From Amaurobius ferox (taxonomy: Eukaryota > Arthropoda > Arachnida > Araneae > Amaurobiidae), in contig OX578136.1 in the NCBI GenBank assembly GCA_951213105.1, positions 154,883,178 through 154,947,177 of the forward strand: a stretch of DNA of 64,000 nt. The letters run 5' to 3'. Position numbers and translations under genes: made by a program. The notes beneath the pieces are model-generated. The model made no database searches and was not told where the DNA came from. It worked only from the letters and a program-made list of their open reading frames with translations. Shown here one piece after another: positions 1 to 9,537 of the stretch (positions within the stretch are counted from its first letter, which is position 1; every line of letters begins with the position of its first letter).

Positions 1-193
1 CAAATGCAGCTAATAAATAAAATGTTGACTTGTTGATTCGATATTTATTTTATTTATTTGTTTTTTTATATTTTTTTCCATTTGCTTGAGGATTTGTTGA
101 TTTATACTTTTATTTAGTAAGCCTGTTAGAAATTTGGATTTTCGTGTTACAGCTTCTCACTTTTCTTTCATTGGATCTTCAAACCTGTTTTTT

Positions 194-196
<3 letters not shown>

Positions 197-246
<50 letters not shown>
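197..246. repeat. (TA)n microsatellite
   Basis: An uninterrupted TA dinucleotide run. It generates artefactual Tyr-Ile reading frames on both strands. About 320 bp of unremarkable DNA separates it from the reverse-transcriptase relic downstream. Confidence 0.97.
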
Positions 247-248
<2 letters not shown>

Positions 249-564
249 AAGATCAAAAAAGATCGAGATGTGAAATAAGTGCCAACAGGGAAATAACAAA
301 TGGCCAAGGGGGATTGTGACCCCTTGTTCCCGTTTATAGCCAGCTATTACTCCTGAGGAAACACTCACGGAACCGTTACGTGCCTGTGGCCATATTTCCC
401 TGGAACGCCAAAGCAAAAGACGTATGCCAGAAGTGAATGCAAGGACTGAGTGGAGAAAAAATAATTTGGATTGAGACAGGTTGAAATAAGAAGTTAACCC
501 GAATGACAGATCATTCTTCAATTCAAATGTAAAGTGCCGAACCATTCGATGCGTTGCCATTATA

Positions 565-948
565 TTATATAAAATAGGTGTTGCCAATATCACTATCAAA
601 TGCATTAATTTCCTTGCAGTGCACAGCATTATAGTGGTGTTTGAGGTATCCCAGTGGATAGTGCTGTTTCAAAGCTTCCTTTATGAATTTTTTATCACTT
701 TTGATACGATCATCCCTATAAGTATGCAATCTTGAGTTTCGTAGAAAATGATTTCGAACGATATTGCTAAAAATATTGGCGCTCAAGTTCGATTTCCAAT
801 CGATGATGTAATTAATATTTATATCAAAATAATTTCTTTTATCATATAGCTTTGTATATATCTTTTCATTTTCAGTGAAATTGATACATAGGTCAAGATA
901 ACTAATCTCGTTATCGTGAATCTTTTTTGTTTCCGTTAATTCCAGACT
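565..948 (-). pseudogene. Reverse-transcriptase C-terminal relic (retroelement fragment)
   Basis: An open minus-strand frame of about 128 codons. It reads YLDLCINF, then TKLYDKRNYFD, then a basic stretch ending KQHYPLGYLKHHY. The YLDL...TKLYDKR pattern followed by a basic helical tail resembles the region after the catalytic core in Penelope-like and related reverse transcriptases. The palm motifs (the YxDD box) are absent, so this is at most the C-terminal third of an RT. The frame runs without a stop into the adjacent TA microsatellite, which is artefactual, so the true 5' limit is unknown. The residue pattern is what I see; assignment to Penelope-like elements is inference from memory of the family, and other RT clades are possible. 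Confidence 0.4.

Positions 949-950
<2 letters not shown>

Positions 951-1022
<72 letters not shown>
951..1022. repeat. (TA)n microsatellite
   Basis: A pure alternating AT run of about 72 bp bordering the reverse-transcriptase relic. Confidence 0.97.
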
Positions 1023-1025
<3 letters not shown>

Positions 1026-1328
1026 GAACGTGGAATAATGACCAAAACCAAGTAATTAGTGACAAAACATTAAAGCAATAAAATCACTAAAACTGTTAAA
1101 ATACGGCTACCATGCCTGAAAAAGAAATGAACAGCACTAGACTTAATTTGGAGGTTAATTTAGATTAGACTTCTCATCAGGTTTGAGCATCTAACATAAA
1201 TTAACCCAAACAAATGCTTCTTTCAGATATGGCAATAGTTAGTTACTATAAATACCATAGCGCCGACTACAAGCATTGAGGGCAAAAACTGAAAGTATTA
1301 CCATGAACCATGAGGCAGGATAAATATA
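1023..1328. other. Intergenic DNA, nothing recognised
   Basis: AT-rich sequence with frequent stops in all frames. I see no coding signal, RNA gene or inverted repeat. Confidence 0.5.
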
Positions 1329-1465
1329 TATCGGTTTGGTCGCCATTCGCGTGCTTATTTGGGCGTTCAGGTCCAAACTCGTTGCACTGAAGAAGGAAAC
1401 CCAAATAGCTTCCCATACTTAGTATTCTCATTTATCTTTATTTGTGCTGCAGTTTACGTTGTGAA
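1329..1465 (+). repeat. Dispersed repeat fragment shared with 22600-22735
   Basis: The segment containing TTTGGGCGTTC, then CACTGAAGAAGGAAA and CTTTATTTGTG, recurs in the same order at about 22600-22735 with scattered substitutions. No terminal structure is visible in either copy, so the element class is unknown. A short open frame from 1359 lies here but has no recognisable domain. Confidence 0.6.
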
Positions 1466-1689
1466 CTTGTTCATCACTGATTGTGCGCAAAGTCGTATAC
1501 TTGTATACTTTACATATAAAGGGAAAATTAAACTCCGCAATTAATTTTGATTACATTTTTTTCAGGAATTGTCCTTATATAAGTTTTTTCGTTCTATAGA
1601 ACATCCTGAAATAACGAAAATTAAAAAAAAAACTGTTTTTGTCTGTGTAATAATGGCTTATAACTCCAAAATAGCTTAATATATTTACA

Positions 1690-1862
1690 TTAATTTTTGC
1701 GTTCTCATACGTAGTATTGAGAAAGTATTGTTTTCACGAAAATTTCCAATTTCGAAATTTTGATGCCAATATATGTTTTAAGACCTCCTGAATATGTTTT
1801 GACTATTTTTGGAGTGATGTACGTCTGTCTGTCTCGTTCTTATTCTAATAAAATCGGACTTC
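1690..1862 (+). repeat. Dispersed repeat fragment shared with 20235-20385
   Basis: Both places read in order: GAAAGTA-TGTTTTCACGAAAA, then TTTTGATGYCAATA or its variant, then AGGACCTCYTGAA or its variant, TTTTGRYTATTTTTRGAGT, and a GTCTGTCTGTC-type run. The collinear similarity over about 150 bp shows common descent. The copy at 20235-20385 sits directly upstream of a SINE inserted into the Beat-like gene's intron. Confidence 0.65.
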
Positions 1863-1890
1863 TAGTTTCGCTTTTATTGAATTTCTAGGA

Positions 1891-1903
1891 CCCCCCCCCC
1901 CCC
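1891..1903. repeat. Poly-C tract
   Basis: Thirteen consecutive C residues. Confidence 0.95.
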
Positions 1904-3290
1904 TCGAAATCGTGCTCAAACTGATATCAGCAATTAGTATCATTGGATCGATTTCGCTTTAGTTAGAGCTCATCAGCCGCTAATTGTCGTTAACTACATG
2001 AATAACAGGGAAACTTAGTACTATATTCTTCAATATTGCTAGTCTCTATGGATTACAAATGCAGACGTTGGTTCTGCAGATTAAACAGAGGAGTATTTTA
2101 ATTAGACATTTGGCTCGGATATTTTCGGTTGAAGTTGATCCATATTTATTTTTGGAGGGGAGGGGGGAGTCGACCCAAATTAACAAAAAGTGCAGATTTA
2201 TAAGAAATAGCTTAGAGGGATCTATCTGTCTGATTGATTTCAGTCCAAGGAGAATACCTTGATTTCATTAAATATGCCCCTAATAGTGCAGTATGATATA
2301 GCACTGCTGCTATTCTAGCTATCAGCATAAAATTTGGTTCATATGTTTACACAAAAAATCCGTAAGCTTTTTTTGAATGGTAGCTGAAAATGCTAGCTGG
2401 AAACTACAGAATATAATAAAATTGTGTAGAATTAAAAAGTTATAATAAGGAACACAGAAACAAATCGAGATAGATGAAAACAAACAGATTATAAAAACTG
2501 TAAATCACTGTAAAAGGAGTAGAAATAGATACCAAATTAATTTCAAGAAAATCGGCTCTTTAGAAGTGTAGTCAAAAATTGATTTCAAGATATTATCTAG
2601 TAAACAGACAAACAGAAAAATGCAGCCTAAATAAAACCGTGTACGAAACGCGTATATAAAATGCAACAAATATCTGTCAGAAAGTTGTATCATCAGGGAT
2701 TCTAACACGGTGATACCTGCAATGCATGTCAAATAACGCATGTCAAATAACGCATGTCAATGCATGTCAAATATCTTCCTTCTCCAATTCAAATACGCTT
2801 TCTCTATCACGGACGAAATTCTAAACTGCCTCCATTTTAAATTTCTGTTCATGCAAGTGTTGTCTATTGCATCATTCCTGAACAGGATAGTAATCCACCA
2901 ATAACCCTATTGTGTCAAATAAATGATTTTTGTAACCGTTTCATTGCCGATTTTTGATTATTAGACAAAATTTTACTCGTTTGCAATTTTTTTTCAGTCT
3001 ATCTCTCTCTGTTGCCAAGTTCCATTAACTTAACTTTTTAAATTCTCAGTTGCAATCCCTTTTATTCGATAGGGCATAGTGACTAAACTGTTAATAATTT
3101 AATAGATCTGATTATTTTGGTGCTTAAGGACTGTCCCCGAACCTTGTATTTTTTTTTTTATACTAGGAGGCTTTGCCCCATGCTCTCTAGGCTTAGCCAA
3201 CTCTTATAACTCGCTTTACCTCCTACTCGCTGCTCTCGTAGAGCTCGCCTCGCGAGCTATTCTAATCAAACTAAAGTTTAAATCGGTAAA
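1904..3290. other. Intergenic DNA, nothing recognised
   Basis: AT-rich, with stops in all frames. The only local structure is a short direct repeat of the unit ACGCATGTCAAAT around 2728-2770. The short open frames at 2059-2262 (+) and 2505-2741 (-) show no domain or compositional support. Confidence 0.5.
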
Positions 3291-3299
3291 AGGTTTATT

Positions 3300-3690
3300 T
3301 CATCGTATTACCCTATCATTTCTCTATAAATGTACCAAATTTCATATTTTTGTATGCTATAGTTTTTGCGGCACGAGACATAGAAAATCGATGGCCGTGC
3401 CGATATAAAAGAATATTTTTCGCTTCAGAAGTGCATAAAAGTAAAATATATCGTGAACTACATTGTAAAACAGGGCCCCGTCCTGCAAAAAATCATGGTC
3501 TTGCTATTGTTAGGCTCTCCAGGACGCGAACTCGCAGCTCAAATGTTTCGTCCTTGACTTTGATATTAAATATTTCTTGGTTATTTCAGCGTGTTTTCAA
3601 AACCTTCCTCTACAAGTGTACCAAATTTTATATTTTCCTAGGCTATAGTTTTTGCGGTACGAAGCAGATAAACCCAAGGAACGAGAAATT
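3300..3690 (+). repeat. Internal direct duplication of unknown class
   Basis: Two related stretches about 290 bp apart (about 3318-3375 and 3603-3665) share the order TGTACCAAATTTYATATTTT, then CTATAGTTTTTGCGGYACGA. The intervening DNA is open in one frame (3350-3715) but has no recognisable domain, so I treat this as a repeat relic rather than a gene. Confidence 0.5.
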
Positions 3691-3861
3691 TGTCAGCGGC
3701 GACGACGTTTTATAAATAGAGATCTTCGTTTTTAACTTGCTCTGTTGAATTTAAAATATTTTTTATGAGAATAATTTGCAGACAAGAGTTTATAAAGAGA
3801 TAGATTTTTTTTTTCAGCCAATACTGATTGTGATACAACTTTCTCTCTTAGGATTTAAAAC

Positions 3862-4670
3862 TATTGAATTTTCTTCAATTAGTCGTCATTTTCATTGATT
3901 TAGCGTCATTTTTATCCATTTGGCGAGATTTTTGTTCATTTGGTAACAATTAAAAATATCGCCAAGTTGGCGACATTCCGCCAAATTTGCCGCCAAAATC
4001 TCGCCAAGCGTTATGGACGGAGAAATAAGCTATTCTTACAGCAGATAAATGACTATTGGCGTTCAAATACAGAAGTATTACTCAAAGTATCTTTTTTCAT
4101 GAATGGAACGAGTTAGATCCACGAGAATGATGTCACCCAATGTATCGCATGGTATTACATACAAAAAGTGAACATGTTTCTCAATAGGAATTTTTTTTTA
4201 TTTTATATGACTTTTTGATAATTTTTTTGAAAAATGTGCAATATCTCGAGAAGGGCTCATGTTAGCGTTCTAAAATTTATATCAATTGTTTTCTAATGAA
4301 AAATTACATAAGACATGTCTATTTGCGTAACTTTATTAGGGGTTTTGATTTTTTGACGATTTTTTTCAAAATTTCACTAGAAAATTTAGGGGGTTCTGAA
4401 CATTCGATTGCGTATGAAAACAATAAGCTTCCAGTGTTTACAGATTGGGATTTTTGTACGAAATTTCGTTTAAATCGGTCCATTCGTTCGTCAGTTATCG
4501 TCTCCACAGACTCTCTGATACACACACACATACACACACAGACATCACTTCAAAAATGTTTGATTCGTGATCAGGGATGCTTGAAACGTGCTCTCCCGTC
4601 GAAAACTCGAATTCGAATTTTCGACCCCATCACAATACTTTCCTTATACATTATGTATATAAGGAAAGTA
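3862..4670 (+). mobile_element. Hairpin-ended repeat family 1, copy A (5' truncated; HINE/Helentron-like)
   Basis: One of seven related copies in this window. Recognisable blocks in order are: the GTCGTCATTTT / TTTAGCGTCATTTTTAT region, the clustered CGCCAAGTTGGCG-type inverted motifs, the AGATAAATGACTATTGGCG block, a conserved block with ATCTCGAGAA, a CA-rich microsatellite near 4519-4543, and a 3' terminal 35-nt near-perfect hairpin at 4636-4670. The 5' end (TCTGATGTGGGCAACACATG) seen in other copies is missing here. An open frame at 4296-4793 runs off the repeat and is not treated as a gene. Confidence 0.75.
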
Positions 4671-5230
4671 AAAACAGATGTTTTTCTTTCTGCGTCGATA
4701 CCGAATGTGATACAAGTGCACTTAAAAAACACAGAATATGAATCTATGCATAAATCGAGAGAAATTTTTCAGATATTTTTATGTACGTCATAGAAATATT
4801 GAATTTGAGGAGCGAGTTAAATAGTTTGAATCAGAAACATTTTAATGCCAATCTCAGAATATGTTCTTAGAATAAAGCGCCATTACAGAAGCTTTTCGTA
4901 TACGGTTAAATTATTTAAGTTACAGACAATTGAAATTTGCATGAGATTTATGAAGCGCTAACCGAATATGAAATTATGATTTTGTGACTACGGGATTTCA
5001 CGATAATGTTTTGGATTAAATTTTACTTGGAAATTGTGCATAGTAAATATATATGCAGTTAAATTACCCTCCGGGGAATCTTATATGTCTTGATGATGTG
5101 CAGAATTCCTGGATTTCCTATTTATGCTGCACGTCAGGAAATTGAATGTGTTGGGAAATATTCCTTGTTAAAGAACAGATGTATCCAATACATGACTTTC
5201 TCATCAAGGCAGCATATTTAGATTTTGAAG

Positions 5231-6161
5231 AAAAAAATCTGATGTGGGCAACACATGACTTTCCTTATCTAATGTAATGAAATTTCTACTTTTACAGTAA
5301 AAAAATAGGTTTTACTTATAGTAGATACTAATATTCTTTCCAAGATATGGAATTTTCGACAATTGGTCGTCATTTTCATGATTTAGCGTCATTTTTATTC
5401 ATTTGGCAAGATTTTCGTTAATTTAGCAACATTTCAAAAAGTCGCCAAGTTGGTGACATTCCGCCAAATTCGTCGCCAAGTCGCCAAAATCTCGCCAACC
5501 GTTATGGACGAAGAAATAAGTTATTCTTACAGCAGATAAATGACTATTGGCGTTCAAATACAAAAGTATTACTCAAAGTATCTTTTTTCATGAATGGAAC
5601 GAACTAGATCCACGAGAATGATGTCACCCAATTTATCGCATGCTATTACATATGAAATGGGAACATGTTTCTCAATAGGAAATACTTTTTTTTTATTTTA
5701 TATTACTTTTTGATAATTTTTTTGATAAATGTGCAATATCTCGAGAACGGTTCATGTTAGCGTTCTAAAATTTATGTCAATCGTTTTCTAATGAAAAATT
5801 ACATAAGAAATGTCTATTTCCGTAACTTTATTAGTGGTTTTGATTTTTTGACGATTTTTTCAAAATTTCATTTGAAAATTCAGGGGGGTTCTGAACATTC
5901 GATTGCGTATAAAAACAATAGGCTTCCAGTGTTTACGGATTGTGATTTTTATACCAAATTTGGTTTGAATCGGTCCATTCGTTCGTCAGCTATCGTCTCC
6001 ACAGACTCACTGACACACACATACACACACAGACATCACTTCAAAAATGTTTGATTCGTGATCAGGGATGCTTGAAACGTGCTCTCCCGCCGAAAACTTG
6101 AATTCGATTTTTCGACCCCGTCACAATACTTTCTTTATACATTATGTATATAAGGAAAGTA
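5231..6161 (+). mobile_element. Hairpin-ended repeat family 1, copy B (full length)
   Basis: The best reference copy, about 0.93 kb. The 5' end is an A-run followed by TCTGATGTGGGCAACACATG and the subterminal motif GACTTTCCTTATCTAATG. The 3' end is a hairpin (about 6128-6161) whose 3' arm, TATATAAGGAAAGTA, is the inverted complement of the 5' subterminal motif. Between them lie the GGCGACATT/CGCCAAATT cluster, a conserved core, and a short CA microsatellite (about 6012-6031). This order (5' subterminal inverted repeat, core, microsatellite, core, 3' stem-loop carrying the matching subterminal repeat) is the layout described for Helentron-associated elements such as Drosophila DINE-1. The class assignment is inference. 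No transposase is encoded. Confidence 0.75.
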
Positions 6162-6420
6162 AAAATGCTAGAGTGAAAAGCCCCACTTTACTTTCTTATA
6201 CATTCACATTTCTATTGTTCACAATTCCAATTGTATAAGTATCAGAATGAAAAAAATCTTTATATGAACTTTCTTTCTAAAGTAATTCATTTTTAATATC
6301 GCTTTAAGTTTTTTTTCAAAGTAGGAAGTGAATGAGTCAAATAGATGAGTTTTATGCATTTAAACTAACACGAAGTTTATGCATTTAAACTAACTGGTGT
6401 GCAGTTATAATATTCTATGC
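6162..6420. other. Intergenic DNA, nothing recognised
   Basis: A short AT-rich spacer between repeat copy B and the hAT-like element. A 15-bp direct repeat of TTATGCATTTAAACTAAC is present near 6353-6392. Confidence 0.5.
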
Positions 6421-7045
6421 CAGTAATTCTCAAATAAAGGTCCACGAACTTTTTGGAGTTCGTGGCAATTTCTATCGGGGTTCGCGAATAACACAAAAAG
6501 TATACGTTATAATTGATAAACTTTTCATTATATCCTGATTTTTGTTTCGAATTAAAATTTATTGAAAAGTCCTTCAAATCAATACAAAAGCAATCAGTTA
6601 AGCTGAACTCAGCTAACTCATTTGAAATCTAAGTTAAGGATGTTGAGAATGACTTGAAAATAAAATTATCGTTAATTAAACCGAACAAACATTGCCTCTC
6701 TAATTTCTAAAATTTTAAAAAGAAAGATTATTGTTTACATTAAATTATATCGACTGTTGTTAGTAACATAAAGCAGTTAGCTGGCTCACCTATTTTTTTA
6801 ATATTCATATTTAGAATAATTTTATATAAATTCCTATAATCTATAATTATTAATTTCTGATCTGGAAAAATATCATTCCATACTTCAAACCAAATATTTA
6901 TTATATTACATTTGACATTCATTTATATTCAGTATTTTAAGGATATATGTTTGGCTTATTTCAATTTATGATGTCGAGGGGTCCTCAAATATTTTTTCTT
7001 AATTACTCAGGGGCCCTTGATTTTAAAAGCTTGGAAATCATAGGT
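6421..7045 (+). mobile_element. Decayed non-autonomous hAT-like element
   Basis: The left end reads CAGTAATTCTCAAA and the right end includes GGGGCCCTTGATTTTAAAAGC. The right ~150 bp is collinear with 36055-36237, where the terminus is better preserved as GGTTTGGGAACCACTG. A CAGTGGTTCCCAAACC-type inverted terminus is typical of hAT elements. No target-site duplication is recognisable at this copy and no transposase is encoded. Short minus-strand frames inside (6377-6577, 6740-6922) are not credible genes. Confidence 0.5.
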
Positions 7046-7118
7046 ATATATTGAATTTTTTTAAAAAACACGATTGTTCGCTGTAAAATGATATTCGATT
7101 CCTGTTATAATGTTATTT

Positions 7119-7337
7119 CTAACAATACATAACATCGTAGGTTTTGGAAAGATTGCTACCTATGAAGATAGTCCCTGATGGATTTTCAAGCAATGAGTAT
7201 ATGGTTCCCAGAGGGACACCTGGAACGGAAATGGCCAAGAGTCCCTGATATTTTGTCAACGGAGGAGCTTCAGTTACAGTGGACGTCACGACGGGCCGAC
7301 CAGTAGGGAAAGTGACCTTTGGGTCGCCACTGGCCAC
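7119..7337 (-). CDS. Unrecognised coding-like segment in a GC-richer patch
   Basis: A 72-codon minus-strand open frame beginning MASGDPKVTFPTGRPVV and ending KTYDVMYC, open for some codons upstream. Base composition is clearly less AT-rich than the flanks, and third positions look gene-like, unlike most open frames in this window. I recognise no domain, signal peptide or transmembrane segment. It could be an exon, a retroposed fragment, or part of an unknown transposon that continues to 7690, where GC remains raised. No function is offered. Confidence 0.25.
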   Translation of the reverse strand: MASGDPKVTFPTGRPVVTSTVTEAPPLTKYQGLLAISVPGVPLGTIYSLLENPSGTIFIGSNLSKTYDVMYC

Positions 7338-7712
7338 ACGTGCAATCGAAACAGTGGGATGTTAGACCAGCTAGTAAAATAATTTTAGGGCCTTTGGCCA
7401 AGCCCTCGTGTCAAAGTCTCTCTAATAGCACGTATGTAACCTTATGCCCGCCAATTGCATAGCAGGGGCTACGATGTCAGGGCGAATCACGGACAGGTAG
7501 AAAAATAGGAGGGAAGAGTTTTCGAGATTTCTAGAGAGAGTCACAATTTTTGAGATGAGAATTGGAAGTTGTCTTTGAGATTCTGAAGTGTGCTGGTCTG
7601 AAAATACAGAGATGGAGCTGCCGAGAAACGGAGTCCGGCCGGGCCGTGGTGCTACGGGCCGCAAAGATACTAGGTAGGCTTATCGCATGATACTTGCTTC
7701 ACTCTCGAATAT

Positions 7713-7718
<6 letters not shown>
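7338..7718. other. GC-richer intergenic patch
   Basis: This continues the compositional island seen from about 7130. The run GAGTCCGGCCGGGCCGTGG near 7630 stands out against AT-rich flanks. A minus-strand frame at 7422-7664 has no recognisable domain. Confidence 0.4.

Positions 7719-7743
<25 letters not shown>
7719..7743. repeat. (CT)n microsatellite
   Basis: An uninterrupted CT dinucleotide run of about 25 bp. Confidence 0.95.
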
Positions 7744-8527
7744 GAGCCTGAATAACAAACAGGCAGTGTTTTGTTAAGTTAGAAGCAATGGCCAATACAT
7801 TAAGTGGCAATTAAAACAGCTAATTTAATATTGTTTTAATGAAATTTATTTAGTAAATTCTATGTGTTTTTTATACGTTAGAGATAATTGGAACTTTTTG
7901 GATATTATTTGTAATGGAATCTACCGAGAACTATATGATTGGTTTCATTTTTGAGTAGTAATGTAAAGGGTACATGATATGTTATATCCTAAGATAGAGA
8001 TGTTAATCGGAATTGTTATTATTTTAGATGTTAATTGGTACTTTTATTATTTCAATCTTGCAAATAAATTGTTATTGTTTTATAGTTGATTTTTTGTTAT
8101 AATTTTCGATACGGCCAACGTTGAATTTGATTATGAATAATAATAATAATAATTTTTTGCGTGGTGAAAACCCACGCGACAATTCCTATTAAAATATATT
8201 TTCCGAGATCTATAATTGTGTCTCTATACAGAATGTTTTCTAAAATCGTTAAAATTCCAATAATTCGGGTTCTAACCATGTGATTTACCAAACAATTATC
8301 TGGTTCTTGTTGTGCTACACAATGTATAAAATTTCTTATCGATATTTGCTCACATCTCCCAAACGTACGCATTCATGGACATACAAAGGCGACCATTATT
8401 AAAATGCGTTAGAAAGATGTTAAAGACGTTTCGGTGTTCGGAAATAAAACGTGTTGAGATGCTTGGATGAAAGGGGTGTTCAGATTTATTTATTCATCTG
8501 TACATTTATTCATTCATTAATAGATGC
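7744..8527. other. Intergenic DNA, nothing recognised
   Basis: AT-rich sequence. A minus-strand frame at 8097-8372 has no domain support. The last 60 bp holds simple ATTTATTCAT repeats. Confidence 0.5.
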
Positions 8528-8768
8528 GTGTAAGAAAAACTTGAGCAGCATGTAAAAGCACAAATAATACAATGATGCAGCATGCAGCTGTTTCAAGAAA
8601 GTCCAAAAAAGGAATGGGCTTTTATGCCCATTCTTTTTTCAGACTTCGAGTTTATTGGTTTTCTTGCACTGACGAAGGGGTCCAGCATATCCTTGAAACA
8701 GCTGTACGCTGCATTATTGAATTATTTGTGCTTTTATACGTTGCACAAGTTTTTCTTATCCTTCGCAC
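8528..8768. mobile_element. Inverted-repeat (foldback) element
   Basis: Imperfect inverted arms of about 70 bp: 8528-8599 (ending GCAGCTGTTTCAAG) pairs with 8692-8768 (starting CTTGAAACAGCTG and ending in a TTTTTCTTATCC-type terminus). A second, inner hairpin (about 8602-8646) closes on GGGCTTTTATGCCC. No coding capacity of its own is visible; open frames through it on the + strand are by-products. It ends about 20 bp before the TTAA-flanked palindrome at 8790. Confidence 0.65.
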
Positions 8769-8785
8769 AAAGATTATTGTACTTA

Positions 8786-9020
8786 TTAACCTTTTGCTTA
8801 CAGGTGGGACAGCTTCAATCCCAAACGAAGAACTTCCCGAAAAGACAGGTATTTGACATACGCTATCCCAAACAGTTCGATACCATGGACGTCACGTCCA
8901 TGGACGCCAATGTCTGCAAAGGGGTATCGAACTGTTTGGGATAGGGTACATCAAATACCTGTCTTTTCGGGATGTTCTTCGTTTGGGTTGACGCTGCCCC
9001 AACCGTAAGCAAAAGGTTAA
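8786..9020. mobile_element. piggyBac-like MITE with TTAA target duplication
   Basis: TTAA at 8786-8789 and 9017-9020 flanks a 227-bp palindromic element. It starts CCTTTTGCTTACAGG and ends CCGTAAGCAAAAGG. The arms of about 94 bp are near-complementary and meet at a centre near 8884-8921, which itself contains the palindrome CCATGGACGTCACGTCCATGG (8883-8903 region). A TTAA target plus a CC-starting terminus is the rule for piggyBac-superfamily elements. The same terminus occurs at 33946-34007, so at least two loci share this end sequence. No transposase is present. Confidence 0.7.
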
Positions 9021-9034
9021 TAGATAAGTGTATT

Positions 9035-9250
9035 TATCCATTGGTTTCAGTGATTGAGTCATTGATTCATGGATTTAATGGAATGATTGATTTATTCACT
9101 AAATGACTGATTCATGGATCTAATAATAAATTGAATAATTGATCCATGGAGTGTTTCATTAAATCCTTTTTTGATTGTTTTATGCATTGGTTAATTTATT
9201 GATGGATTCACGGATTTCATTGGTTGATTCACGGATTGATTCAAACTGCA
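9035..9250. repeat. Cryptic simple repeat based on GATTGATTCATGGATT
   Basis: Degenerate, irregularly spaced reiterations of TGATTGATTCA/ATGGATTTA units. The tract lies directly upstream of the first recognised exon of the Beat-like gene. Confidence 0.65.
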
Positions 9251-9322
9251 GTGATTGTATTATTATGATGTGTGCATGTATGTATGATAAAGTAAATAAA
9301 ATCTAAGCACTCATCCCCACAG

Positions 9323-9537
9323 GCTCCGTCGTCTGCAAGAGCGTCAGTGTGACTGAGCTCCAGGTTCCTTCGGAGGCCGTCCTTGGTGAGTCCGTGCGCC
9401 TGGTGTGCAGCTACGACCTAGACAACGAGGATCTGTACGTAGTCAAGTGGTACAAAGACGATCTTGAGTTCTACAGATACGAGCCCAAGGACCACAACCA
9501 GTCCGTTTACTTTCCGCAGCCGGGGATCGACATAGAC
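9323..9537 (+). CDS. Beat-like immunoglobulin protein, first recognised exon (Ig1, N-terminal half)
   Basis: An internal exon preceded by acceptor CCCCACAG (9315-9322) and followed by donor GTAAGA (9538). It enters with two bases completing a split codon and leaves in phase 0. The protein reads SVVCKSVSVTELQVPSEAV, then the first Ig cysteine in VRLVCSYDL, the core tryptophan in VVKWYKDDLEFYRYEPKDH, and FPQPGIDID. The WYK..EFYRY.P topology matches beaten path (Beat) family proteins, arthropod cell-surface or secreted Ig proteins that act in motor-axon guidance and bind Sidestep-type partners (family knowledge). Exons with the start codon and signal peptide are not recognised upstream. Codon composition is markedly more GC-rich than the introns. 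Confidence 0.85.

Noticed and set aside
168..629. 153-codon minus-strand open frame
   Set aside because: It runs through a TA microsatellite and otherwise has no domain or composition support.
4296..4793. 165-codon open frame, with a similar frame at 5791-6054
   Set aside because: Lies inside hairpin family 1. Other copies break the frame, and the opposite strand is equally open; it is repeat sequence rather than a gene.
8572..8944. Overlapping 94- and 120-codon open frames
   Set aside because: They span two palindromic elements and are by-products of those repeats.
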